DNA from: Cupriavidus sp. EM10 | GTDB lineage: Bacteria; Pseudomonadota; Gammaproteobacteria; Burkholderiales; Burkholderiaceae | NCBI RefSeq assembly: GCF_018729255.1 | Contig: NZ_CP076060.1 | Location: 2,294,001 to 2,358,000, forward strand | Direction: 5' to 3' | Length of the DNA: 64,000 nucleotides | Shown here: positions 8,791 to 17,074 of the stretch, one piece after another | Layout: every line of letters begins with the position of its first letter | Numbering within the stretch: the stretch's first letter is position 1 | Made by a program: the position numbers and the translations under genes | Notes under the pieces: model-generated | Databases searched by the model: none | Told to the model about the DNA's origin: nothing | The model's input: only the letters and a program-made list of their open reading frames with translations

Positions 8791-11372
8791 GCGCGGGTGT
8801 GGCAGGGCTGCGGCAGTGGATGGCGTCGGCCCGCCGGCGCGTGGCGCGCGAACTGGGCGTCGGCACCAGCACCAGCCCCGTGCCGCATGCCGGCGACTGG
8901 CTGCTGCGCCTGTTCTTCCGCCCTCCGCGCCCGGGCAAGCCAGACATCCCCGCCGAATGGGCCACGCTGATCTACCGCCGCGCGGTGGCGCGCCTGGGCA
9001 TTGGCAAGCGTCCGTCGGCCGGCACATGGGTCTGGCGCCTGTTCGTCCGCCCGCCTAAGCCACGCGTGAGGCTGGCCGCCGATCCGCGCAAGCAGCGCGG
9101 CACCGTGGAGCCCGAGCGCACGGGCTGGCTGCGCCGCTGGATGGACCGCGTGCTGGAGCCGGTGTGGCATGGCACGGCACGGCTGCGGCACAAGGTCCTG
9201 ACGCACCTGCCGCGCCCCGACTGGAATCGCGTGGCCTATGTCACGGAATCGATATCGTTGCGCGTGGGCCGCATTCCGTTCGTGCTGCCGGTGTCGCTGG
9301 TGCTGGCCGCCATCGCCGTGCTTGCCGTCAGCACCACACCGCTGCGCTTCGAGGACCAGGTGCTGCTGTTCGCGGTGGTCTGGCTGGTGCTGAGCGTGGT
9401 GCGGCGCATCCCCGGACATCTGGCGACGATCACGATGATCGCCATCTCCACGCTGATGGCGGGCCGCTATATCTGGTGGCGCTCCACGCAGACGCTGCAG
9501 TTCGCCACGGCCATCGAGGCCGCAGTGGGCTACGTGCTGTACGCCGCCGAGATCTATACCTGGATCGTGCTGGCGCTTGGCTACCTGCAGACGGCCTGGC
9601 CGCTGCACCGCAAGCCCAAGCCGCTGCCGGCGGACCCCGCCCAGTGGCCGACCGTGGACGTCTTCATCCCGACCTACAACGAATCGCTGAGCGTCATCCA
9701 GCCCACGGTCTACGCCGCGCGCAGCATGGACTGGCCGGCCGACAAGCTGCGCGTCTATATCCTCGACGATGGCCGCCGCCCCCACATCCGCGAGTTCGCC
9801 GAGGCGGCCGGGGTGGGCTACCTGACCCGCACCGACAACCGCCACGCCAAGGCCGGCAACATCAACGCCGCGCTGCCGAAGACCGACGGCGACTACATCG
9901 CCATCTTCGACTGCGACCACATTCCCACGCGATCTTTCCTGCAGATGACGATGGGAGAGTTCCTGGCCGACGGCAAGTGCGCGCTGGTCCAGACGCCCCA
10001 CCATTTCTTCTCGCCCGATCCGTTCGAGCGCAACTTCGACACGTTCCGCCGGGTGCCCAACGAAGGCAGCCTGTTCTACGGGCTGATCCAGGACGGTAAC
10101 GATTTCTGGAACGCCACGTTCTTCTGCGGATCGTGCGCGGTGATCAAGCGGGGCCCGCTGCTGGAAATTGGCGGCATCGCCGTGGAGACCGTGACCGAGG
10201 ATGCGCACACGGCCCTGAAGCTGCACCGGCGAGGCTACAACAGCGCGTACCTGCGCACCGTGCAGGCGGCGGGGCTGGCCACCGAAAGCCTGTCGGGCCA
10301 TATCGGCCAGCGCATCCGCTGGGCGCGCGGCATGGCGCAGATTTTCCGGCTGGACAACCCGATGCTGGGCCGGGGCCTGAAGTTCTTCCAGCGGCTGTGC
10401 TACAGCAACGCGATGCTGCACTTCTTCTACGGCATCCCCCGGCTGATCTTCCTGACCATGCCGATCGCGTACCTGTATTTCGGGCTGCACGTGATCAACA
10501 CGTCGGCGCTGCTGATCACGGCCTACGTGGTGCCGTACCTGCTGATCGCCAACATCACCAATTCGCGGCTGCAGGGCCGGTTCCGCCATTCGTTCTGGGC
10601 CGAGGTCTACGAATCGGTGCTGGCCTGGTACATCGTGCTGCCCACCACGGTGGCCTTTATCAACCCGCGCGCAGGCAAGTTCAACGTGACGGCCAAGGGC
10701 GGCCAGATTGCCGACGACTACCTGGACTGGACCATCTCCAAGCCCTACCTGTTCCTGCTGGCACTGAACGTGATCGGGCTGGGCGCGGGCATCGCCCGGC
10801 TGCTGTTCTGGGGCACCGAGGAACCCGCCACGGTGCTGATGAACATGGCGTGGGCGCTGTTCAACCTGATGATGCTCGGCGCTGCAATCGGCGTGGCACG
10901 CGAGGCGCGCCAGGTGCGCGTGTCACACCGCATTCCGATGCGCGTGCCGGCCACGCTGCTGCTGCCCGATGGCCGCACGCTGGCCTGCAAGACCGAAAAC
11001 TATTCGATCGGCGGCCTGGGCGTGGTGCTGCCGATCGACGTGCCGCTGCAGGAAGGCGCGCGGGTGGGCGTGTGCCTGTCGCGCGGGCCGCGCACCTATC
11101 ACTTTCCGGCCGTGGTCACGCGCAATGTGAACCGGCATCTCGGCGTGCGGATGGAAGACCTGACCATGGCCCGCGAGACGCAACTGATCCAGTGCACGTT
11201 CGGCCGCGCCGATGCCTGGGTCGACTGGCTCGACGACGAGCGCGTGGACGCGCCGCTGCGCAGTCTCAAGGAAGTGATGGAGATGGGCTACCAGGGCCTG
11301 CTGCGGCTCTACGATGCCCTGATGGATGCGGTGGACCTGGTCATGGCGCGACGCCGCTCGCGCCTGCCCTGA
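8787..11372 (+). CDS. bcsA: Cellulose synthase catalytic subunit BcsA (UDP-forming, PilZ)
   Basis: 861 aa processive GT2 glycosyltransferase that polymerises UDP-glucose into cellulose and translocates it. Visible motifs: VFIPTYNES at about 292; LDDG with Asp327; DCD at 375-377; TED with Asp472; QRIRW at 508-512; and a C-terminal PilZ domain with RVSHR (711-715) and NYSIGG (738-743), the c-di-GMP-binding signature. Several hydrophobic helices flank the GT domain. The ATG at 8787 overlaps the bcsQ stop (ATGA); upstream open frame is not homologous. The first about 190 residues are basic and poorly conserved, as in other BcsA. Placement after bcsQ, far from bcsB, is unusual. Confidence 0.96.
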   Translation: MSAGVAGLRQWMASARRRVARELGVGTSTSPVPHAGDWLLRLFFRPPRPGKPDIPAEWATLIYRRAVARLGIGKRPSAGTWVWRLFVRPPKPRVRLAADPRKQRGTVEPERTGWLRRWMDRVLEPVWHGTARLRHKVLTHLPRPDWNRVAYVTESISLRVGRIPFVLPVSLVLAAIAVLAVSTTPLRFEDQVLLFAVVWLVLSVVRRIPGHLATITMIAISTLMAGRYIWWRSTQTLQFATAIEAAVGYVLYAAEIYTWIVLALGYLQTAWPLHRKPKPLPADPAQWPTVDVFIPTYNESLSVIQPTVYAARSMDWPADKLRVYILDDGRRPHIREFAEAAGVGYLTRTDNRHAKAGNINAALPKTDGDYIAIFDCDHIPTRSFLQMTMGEFLADGKCALVQTPHHFFSPDPFERNFDTFRRVPNEGSLFYGLIQDGNDFWNATFFCGSCAVIKRGPLLEIGGIAVETVTEDAHTALKLHRRGYNSAYLRTVQAAGLATESLSGHIGQRIRWARGMAQIFRLDNPMLGRGLKFFQRLCYSNAMLHFFYGIPRLIFLTMPIAYLYFGLHVINTSALLITAYVVPYLLIANITNSRLQGRFRHSFWAEVYESVLAWYIVLPTTVAFINPRAGKFNVTAKGGQIADDYLDWTISKPYLFLLALNVIGLGAGIARLLFWGTEEPATVLMNMAWALFNLMMLGAAIGVAREARQVRVSHRIPMRVPATLLLPDGRTLACKTENYSIGGLGVVLPIDVPLQEGARVGVCLSRGPRTYHFPAVVTRNVNRHLGVRMEDLTMARETQLIQCTFGRADAWVDWLDDERVDAPLRSLKEVMEMGYQGLLRLYDALMDAVDLVMARRRSRLP

Positions 11373-11382
11373 TCGAGACAAC

Positions 11383-12938
11383 ATGGGACTCTGGAACCTC
11401 TACTTCCTCGCCAAGCTTTACCTGTTCCACACCGGGCAGATGAAGCCGGTTTGGATCCTGAACATCGTCTTCGCGCTGCTGCTGGTGGTGCCGATGGAGT
11501 CGCGCCCGCTGCGGGTGATCCGCCAGGTGCTGGCCATTGGCGTGGGCGCGGCGCTGGCGTGGCGCGAGTCCACGCTGCCACCGTTCGAGCGCGTGATCTC
11601 GCAGTTCTCGAACATCCGTGCCTTCACGCCGGCCTACCTGATGGAGCTGCTGCAGCGGCTGGTGACGATCCAGATGGTGGTGGCCGTGCTGCTGGTGCTG
11701 GTGATCTTCCTGCTGGTCAACCGCTGGCTGCGTACCACCACGTTCGTGCTGATCGCTCTGTTTGCGATGCCGTTCTGGTACGGCCTGGGGTAACGCTGCC
11801 CGGCCGGGGCGCGGCCGTGGCGCAGGCCGCCGACAGCCCGCGCGCGGACATCAACGCCACCAACAACTACGACGCGATCCTGACTGCGTTCCGCGAGCAG
11901 GAGGCGCAGCGCTCGGCCACGGTGGCGCCGCTGACCGCCACCCCGGACGCCCAGTTCGACGTGATCGTGCTGCACATCTGTTCTCTGTCGTGGGATGACC
12001 TGGATGCCGCGAAGAGCCTGAACCATCCACTGCTGGCGCGCTTCGACTACCTGTTCAAGAGCTTCAGCTCGGCGGCCAGCTACAGCGGCCCCGCCGCCAT
12101 CCGCGTGCTGCGCGGCGCGTGCGGCCAGGAGCCGCACAAGAACCTGTACGACCCGGCGCCAGCCGAATGCCATATCTTTGCCGATCTGGCCCAGGCCGGC
12201 TTCACGCCGCACGTGCTGATGAACCACGACGGCCGCTTCGACAATTTCCGGGGCTACGTGGACAAGGAAATCGGCGTGCAGGGGGTGCAGCCCGAGGCCA
12301 CCGACGGGGTGCCGGTGGCCATGCGCGCGTTCGACGACTCGCCGGTGCTGGGCGATTTCGATACGTTCGACCACTGGTACAGGCAGCGCCTGACGCAGGA
12401 CAAGAAGCCCGTGGCGCTGTACTACAACACCGTGACGCTGCACGACGGCAACCGTCTGCCGGGCAAGCGGCTGACCAGCCTGGAGTCGTATCCGCTGCGG
12501 CTCAAGGCGCTGCTGGACGACGTGGACCGGATCATCGACACCATCGCCAAGTCCGGCCGCAAGGCCGTGGTGGTGTTCGTGCCCGAGCACGGCGCGGCGC
12601 TGCGCGGCGACAAGAACCAGATCTCGGGCCTGCGCGAGATTCCGACGCCGAACATCATCCACGTGCCGGTCGGCGTCAAGCTGGTGGGACTGCCGGGCGC
12701 GGAGTCGCCCCAGCCGGTCACCATCGATGCGCCGATGAGCTTCCTCGGATTGTCACAATTGGTGTTCAATCTTGTGGCCGACAGCCCGTTCCGCGCGGGC
12801 GCGCCGGCCCTGTCGCACTATTCCGACGATCTGCCGCAAACCCAGATGGTGGGCGAGAACGAAGGCACGATCACGATGAAGCGGACCGACGGCTACGTGG
12901 TGCATACGCCGGACGGCGTCTGGGTGGAGCAGAAATGA
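11383..12938 (+). CDS. bcsG: Cellulose phosphoethanolamine transferase BcsG (one-base frameshift)
   Basis: BcsG decorates cellulose with phosphoethanolamine at the inner membrane. The N-terminal part (from ATG 11383; MGLWNLYFLAKLYLFHTGQM) carries the membrane helices and stops at 11793. The catalytic alkaline-phosphatase-fold domain continues in the -1 frame to 12938, with ICSLSW (zinc Cys), SYSGPAAIR (active Ser region) and VPEHG (zinc Glu-His), all matching E. coli BcsG. Adding one G to the GGGG run at 11787-11790 joins both parts into one protein of about 518 aa. Because the catalytic residues are intact and other core genes show the same defect, a sequencing error is more likely than loss of function. 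Confidence 0.9.
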
Positions 12939-13183
12939 GCGCGCGGCCGATCACCAAGACGATCACGTCGCGCAAGGCGGCGATTGCCTACAACGACATC
13001 GACGCGCTCGCCCAGAAGGTGGAGGGCTTTGACAGCCGCCACTACTTCGACCAGCAGGGCGAGGTGGAAACGGCCGAGGCCGCGCAACGATGGCCGTTGC
13101 TGGCTCGGGTGATGGGGCTGGGAGCGTCACCCGGCCACGCGGCCGCGGCACCGTCTTCCGCATCGCAAAACGACGGCATTTGA
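12935..13183 (+). CDS. bcsR: BcsR-like small cellulose biosynthesis regulator
   Basis: 82 aa protein starting at an ATGA overlap with the end of bcsG. The segment QRWPLLARVMG (about residues 52-62) matches the C-terminal KRWPLLAEF element of E. coli BcsR, and YNDIDAL matches its N-terminal part. BcsR binds BcsQ and stabilises the synthase complex. Compared with the 62-residue E. coli protein this one has an extra Ala/Ser-rich tail. It normally sits directly before bcsQ; here it closes the operon. Call is by short motif plus context. Confidence 0.7.
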   Translation: MSARPITKTITSRKAAIAYNDIDALAQKVEGFDSRHYFDQQGEVETAEAAQRWPLLARVMGLGASPGHAAAAPSSASQNDGI

Positions 13184-13331
13184 TACCGAATTTCACATCG
13201 TTTAAATCGCTAGTGCCGCCACCCCACGCGAGTAGGGCCTTAAGCCTTGATTTACAAGGCTTTTCGTCACGGATTCGACACAAAGTCCGCCTAGACTCTG
13301 GGCCATTTTCCAATTCCCCGCTCGCTCCGTC

Positions 13332-14579
13332 ATGTCCGGCATCCAGGTGGATTCTCCCGCTGCGCGACCGCGCTTCCGGCAGCCATGCGCGGAGGATCTG
13401 GCCGTCCCCACGCCTTCGGTCAACACCGACCATACGAACCAGGACGTGCTGGAAGTCTTTGCGCTGCACCGCGAACTGGCCTGCCTGCCCGTCACCGAGC
13501 AGGGCCGGCCGATCGGCCTGATCAACCGGTCGATCTTCCTGTCGCAGATGAGCAAGCCGTACCACCGCGAGCTCTACAACCGCAAGAGCTGCATCGCGTT
13601 CATGGACAAGGAACCGCTGGTTGTCGACGCCGAGATGAGCATCGACGCGCTGACGTTCCGCACGGTGGAATACGGCGAGAAGGCGCTGGCCGATGGCTTC
13701 ATCGTGGCGCGCGCCGGCCAGTACATCGGCCTGGGCCACGGCCTGCAGCTGATGCGCGTGGTGGCCGACATGCAGGCCGAGCGCAACCGCCAGATCATGC
13801 ACAGCATCGACTATGCGAGCACGATCCAGCGGGCCATGCTGCGCACGTCGCGCGAGACGCTGGCCACCACGCTGGCCGACGCCGCACTGGTGTGGGAGCC
13901 GCGCGACGTGGTGGGCGGCGATTTCTACCACTTCGCCGCCTTCAAGGACGGCTGGTTCGCCGCGCTGGCCGACTGCACGGGCCACGGCGTGCCGGGCGCC
14001 TTCATGACGCTGATCGCCTCGTCGCTGCTGACGCAGGCGCTGGAGCAGCTGGGGCCGCGCGACCCCGGCGCCCTGCTGATGGCGGTGAATCGCGGCATCA
14101 AGCAGATGCTGGCCCAGACCGACCGCGAACCACGCCAGATGCCCGATGCCTCGGAATCGGACGATGGCCTGGACGCCGCGTTCTTCTGGTTCGACAACGC
14201 CACCCGGCAGCTGACGTTTGCCGGCGCCAAGTCGTCGCTGTTCGTGCTGCAGCCCGGCGAAGCCGAAGGCGCCATGATCAACGGCGCGCGCATGGGCGTG
14301 GGCTATGTGGACACGGCCATGGACTACGTCTGGGACAACAACACCGTGCAGACCCAGGTCGGCACGCTGGTATTCGTGACCACCGACGGGCTGATCGACC
14401 AGATCGGCGGCCCCCGGGAAATCGCGTTCGGCAAGCGTCGCATGCGCGAGGCAATCTGCGCGCAGCGCGACGCATCGGCCGCGCAGATCAGCGACGCCGT
14501 GCTGGACGTGCATCGCGCGTGGCAGGGCGAGCAACGCCGCCGCGACGACCTGACATTTTTCTGTTTCCGTGCGCAATGA
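13332..14579 (+). CDS. siaA: SiaA-like PP2C phosphatase with N-terminal CBS pair
   Basis: 415 aa. Residues about 20-140 look like a tandem CBS module (LPVTEQGRPIGLINR, then SCIAFMDKEPLVVDAEMS), and about 175-415 is a SpoIIE/PP2C phosphatase with VGGDFYHF, ADCTGHGVPGAF, TTDGLIDQ and RRDDLTFF. In Pseudomonas, SiaA dephosphorylates SiaC and so turns on the SiaD diguanylate cyclase; that SiaA has a membrane sensor with HAMP, whereas this one is soluble with CBS domains, suggesting an intracellular ligand such as an adenine nucleotide (inference). Its stop overlaps the siaB start by ATGA. The 148-bp gap from bcsR may hold its own promoter. Confidence 0.85.
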   Translation: MSGIQVDSPAARPRFRQPCAEDLAVPTPSVNTDHTNQDVLEVFALHRELACLPVTEQGRPIGLINRSIFLSQMSKPYHRELYNRKSCIAFMDKEPLVVDAEMSIDALTFRTVEYGEKALADGFIVARAGQYIGLGHGLQLMRVVADMQAERNRQIMHSIDYASTIQRAMLRTSRETLATTLADAALVWEPRDVVGGDFYHFAAFKDGWFAALADCTGHGVPGAFMTLIASSLLTQALEQLGPRDPGALLMAVNRGIKQMLAQTDREPRQMPDASESDDGLDAAFFWFDNATRQLTFAGAKSSLFVLQPGEAEGAMINGARMGVGYVDTAMDYVWDNNTVQTQVGTLVFVTTDGLIDQIGGPREIAFGKRRMREAICAQRDASAAQISDAVLDVHRAWQGEQRRRDDLTFFCFRAQ

Positions 14580-15181
14580 CCCTGACCTGCGCACCCTACC
14601 GCTTGCCCATGACCGCCGCACATTCGATTGACAAGGAATATGAGCCCTTCTTCCAGATGGCTCGGGAACGCAACGTGATTTTCTACTACGTCGGCTATTT
14701 TTCGCAGAACATCATCGCCGCCATGTCCGATGCGGTGCGACTGCAGCTTACCGTGAGCGGCGTGGATGGCACCACGCGGCGCAAGCTGTTCTCGTCGTTC
14801 GTGGAGATGGCGCAGAACATCGTGCACTATTCGTCCGATTCGCTGACGTCGCCGTCGCAGCCTGACGGGCAGCTGCGGCACGGCTCGGTCTGCATCAGCA
14901 TGGTGGACGAGCACTACCGCCTGATGTGCTCGAATCCGGTATCCTCGGCCCGCGTGGAGCAACTGCGCGGAACGCTGGAGCAGGTGCGGACCATGACCCT
15001 GGAAGAAATCAAGCGTGCCTACAAGGAAACGCTGCGCGCCGACGCCCCCGAAGGCAGCAAGGGTGCCGGACTTGGCATCCTGACGATGGCTCGCGACGCG
15101 AGCGCACCCCTGGAATACAACTTTCAGCCGATCGACACGGACCCGGTCTCGACGATGTTCCAGCTCGTCGCCACCATCTGA
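14576..15181 (+). CDS. siaB: SiaB-like protein kinase (HATPase fold)
   Basis: 201 aa. SiaB family kinases phosphorylate SiaC, opposing SiaA. An N-box-like FVEMAQNIVHYSSDS (about residues 80-94) and a G-box-like GSKGAGLGILTMARDA (about 160-175) fit a GHKL ATPase fold. ATG 14576 overlaps the siaA stop; an internal ATG at 14609 (MTAAHSIDKEYEPF) is an equally plausible start. Function follows from the SiaABCD family and the gene order. Confidence 0.84.
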   Translation: MTLTCAPYRLPMTAAHSIDKEYEPFFQMARERNVIFYYVGYFSQNIIAAMSDAVRLQLTVSGVDGTTRRKLFSSFVEMAQNIVHYSSDSLTSPSQPDGQLRHGSVCISMVDEHYRLMCSNPVSSARVEQLRGTLEQVRTMTLEEIKRAYKETLRADAPEGSKGAGLGILTMARDASAPLEYNFQPIDTDPVSTMFQLVATI

Positions 15182-15205
15182 CCCGACCGCTCGCACCGAA
15201 CCGCC

Positions 15206-15595
15206 ATGGAAAACCTGTTCATCGCCGCCACGCCAAGCTCGCCCGAAGTGAGCTTCGACTTCGCGCGGCACACGCTCTCGCTGAAGGGCGAGTCCTATCC
15301 CGAGAACGCCGCCGTGTTCTACGGCGAAGCCATCAGCCGCCTGCGCAAGTACCTGGCCGAGTGCGACGACACCGACATCACGGTGAACGTGGCGCTGACG
15401 TACTTCAACAGCTCCAGCACCAAGATGCTGTTCAGCATGTTCGACGCGCTCAACGAGGCGGCCGAACGCGGCAACCACGTGACGCTGCACTGGTTCCACG
15501 ATGAAGACGACGACACCATCCTGGAGTTCGGGCAGGAACTGCATGACGACTTCCCGGCCATCGATTTCATCGACGAAGTGACGACCAGCAGTTGA
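15206..15595 (+). CDS. siaC: SiaC-like DUF1987 phospho-switch protein
   Basis: 129 aa, a typical DUF1987 protein. In Pseudomonas, unphosphorylated SiaC binds and activates SiaD, and a threonine is phosphorylated by SiaB. Here a Ser/Thr cluster in LTYFNSSSTK (residues 64-73) sits where the phosphoacceptor is expected; which residue is used cannot be decided from sequence. The C-terminal half is very acidic (HDEDDDTILEFGQELHDDF). It lies 24 bp after siaB and its stop overlaps the siaD start region. Confidence 0.86.
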   Translation: MENLFIAATPSSPEVSFDFARHTLSLKGESYPENAAVFYGEAISRLRKYLAECDDTDITVNVALTYFNSSSTKMLFSMFDALNEAAERGNHVTLHWFHDEDDDTILEFGQELHDDFPAIDFIDEVTTSS

Positions 15596-16344
15596 ACGCA
15601 CCCCGCGACATGCTCCCCGCCGCCGCCATGTCGGAACCTGACCTGTTCGAATCGGAGAACAGCGCCCTGGCCCATGCCAAGGCCGTGTTCTGCGACGTCG
15701 ACGCCGGGGAGGAAGCCTATCGCCATACGCTTGGCCAGTTGATCAGCTACTACGAGCGGCTGATGCGCGAGACGCGCCGCCTGATCCGCCGCAGCGACCG
15801 CGAAGAGCTGGAGATGAACCGGCTGAACCACCGGTTGCAGGAACTGGCACAGGAGCTGGAGTATCGGGCCACGCACGATACGCTGACCGGCGCCCTGAAC
15901 CGCGGGGCGGTGATCGACCGCGCCACGGCGGCGCTGGCACGCGGCAGCCTGGCGCTGATCGTGCTCGACATCGACTACTTCAAGCGGCTCAACGACGATT
16001 TCGGCCACCCGGCCGGCGACGCGGTCATCTGCGGCGTCACGGCCTGCCTGAAGGACACGGTCCGCGCCGAAGGCGCGATCGGCCGCGTGGGTGGCGAGGA
16101 ATTTGCCGCGCTGCTGCCGGATTTCTCGATGGACGACGCGCTGGACCTGGCCGAGCGGATGCGCTGCGCCATCGCCGACCACGAGTTCCCGCCGCCCGTG
16201 AACCGCCAGGTGACGGCCAGCTTCGGCGTCAGCTGGTCAGCCCAGGGCCGCTCGTTCGAACACGCCTACGGCCGCGCGGACGAGGCCCTGTACGAAGCCA
16301 AACGCAGCGGCCGCAACCGCGTGACCCGCGCCATCTCGGCGTAA
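15592..16344 (+). CDS. siaD: SiaD-like GGDEF diguanylate cyclase
   Basis: About 250 aa. An N-terminal helical/coiled-coil region (about residues 40-90; presumed SiaC-binding stalk) precedes a GGDEF domain with DIDYFKRLND and the active-site RVGGEEF, so the enzyme should be catalytically competent for c-di-GMP synthesis. No RxxD inhibitory site is obvious upstream of GGEEF. Start uncertain: TTG 15592 overlaps the siaC stop; ATG 15610 and ATG 15628 are alternatives. Its neighbours BcsA (PilZ) and BcsE (GIL) are natural c-di-GMP targets. Confidence 0.86.
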   Translation: MNAPRDMLPAAAMSEPDLFESENSALAHAKAVFCDVDAGEEAYRHTLGQLISYYERLMRETRRLIRRSDREELEMNRLNHRLQELAQELEYRATHDTLTGALNRGAVIDRATAALARGSLALIVLDIDYFKRLNDDFGHPAGDAVICGVTACLKDTVRAEGAIGRVGGEEFAALLPDFSMDDALDLAERMRCAIADHEFPPPVNRQVTASFGVSWSAQGRSFEHAYGRADEALYEAKRSGRNRVTRAISA

Positions 16345-16402
16345 GTCACCGCTGCCACCCTGCTTCCCTGCCACGCCGGCGCGCCGGTTTCCGGCGAAAT
16401 TC

Positions 16403-16528
16403 CTATTGCCTGATGCGTTCCGGGTGCGTGGCGTAGTACGCCAGCACCAGCGAGGCCGTGAAGGCCATGCCTGCCACGGCAAAGGCAATCAGCGTCGGCA
16501 TGGCAAAACCCCGGTTTTCCTTCGACAT
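16403..16528 (-). CDS. Small single-pass membrane protein, unknown function
   Basis: 41 aa ORF on the minus strand with an AAGGAG ribosome-binding site about 7 bases before its ATG. It has a basic N-terminus (MSKENRG), one transmembrane helix (about residues 9-32) and a short C-terminal tail ending HPERIRQ. It is convergent with siaD. I do not recognise a family; the strong SD and clean helix argue that it is real. Confidence 0.55.
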   Translation of the reverse strand: MSKENRGFAMPTLIAFAVAGMAFTASLVLAYYATHPERIRQ

Positions 16529-16735
16529 GCGAATCTCCTTGGGTGGATGTCCTTGCATGGTACGCGGCCCCATCGCACTTTGCGAACTGTCTTATGGCGA
16601 TTTCCCGCTCGCTCCGAGACCGGCCTCGCCGGCTGACGTTAGCACTCACACGCCCCTCCACCGTAGGGAAGACAGCGAAGATACATTAGAAGACAATCGA
16701 TCCCAGTCATGATTGACCCCATGACATTTCACCCG

Positions 16736-16767
16736 GCCCGCTCGCCCCGCGCAGCGGGCATTTTTTT
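16736..16767 (+). terminator. Orphan rho-independent terminator
   Basis: Stem GCCCGCT / AGCGGGC (16736-16742 and 16753-16759) with a 10-base loop, followed by seven T. No annotated plus-strand gene ends just before it; siaD ends 390 bp upstream. It may end a short untranslated RNA or a long siaD 3' region. Confidence 0.6.
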
Positions 16768-16838
16768 CGGCGAGCCGTCTGCGATCGTCGGCTAACGCCG
16801 CGCGCCCGGCTTCCCGGCAGCGTCATGTGCATCGCTGC

Positions 16839-16866
16839 TGGACACGCTCCCCGGCTCTGCTATAAT
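16839..16866 (+). promoter_or_regulatory. Sigma-70 promoter of tRNA-Ser
   Basis: TGGACA at 16839-16844, 16-base spacer, consensus TATAAT at 16861-16866, 12 bases before the mature tRNA 5' end. Confidence 0.7.
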
Positions 16867-16878
16867 CGCGGACTTCCC

Positions 16879-16969
16879 GGAGAGATGGATGAGTGGTTTA
16901 AGTCGCACGCCTGGAAAGCGTGTATAGGTTAATAGCCTATCGGGGGTTCGAATCCCCCTCTCTCCGCCA
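16879..16969 (+). tRNA. tRNA-Ser (anticodon GGA)
   Basis: 91 nt including encoded CCA. The acceptor GGAGAGA pairs with TCTCTCC; the anticodon loop CTGGAAA gives GGA; a long variable arm is present as expected for serine; the T-loop TTCGAAT is standard. Its 3' end is the attachment site of the island that follows, and the gene is left intact because the element supplies an identical 3' segment. Confidence 0.96.
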
Positions 16970-16973
16970 GAAT
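16949..16973 (+). repeat. attL (25-bp direct repeat, left)
   Basis: Covers the 3' T-arm/acceptor part of tRNA-Ser plus GAAT beyond CCA. Identical to 24504-24528. Confidence 0.9.
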
Positions 16974-17042
16974 CCTTCTAAGCCTTGTCTGGCTTGGAAA
17001 TGCAGGTGGGATAAGGGTTTCAGGCAGTACACTATGCCGCGC

Positions 17043-17053
17043 GGGTGTTACAC
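17043..17053 (+). repeat. 11-bp subterminal repeat GGGTGTTACAC (left), putative integrase arm site
   Basis: Exact copy, same orientation, at 24433-24443. Each lies 61-70 bp inside an att repeat; GTGT-T-ACAC is nearly palindromic. Integrase or excisionase arm-type binding is an inference. Confidence 0.55.
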
Positions 17054-17074
17054 ACGTACCCGACGAGAACCCAA

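Noticed and set aside
16709..16795. 28-codon ORF starting at ATG 16709 (MIDPMTFHPARSPRAAG...)
   Set aside because: It runs through the stem and T tract of the 16736-16767 terminator and has no ribosome-binding site; the hairpin explains the sequence better.
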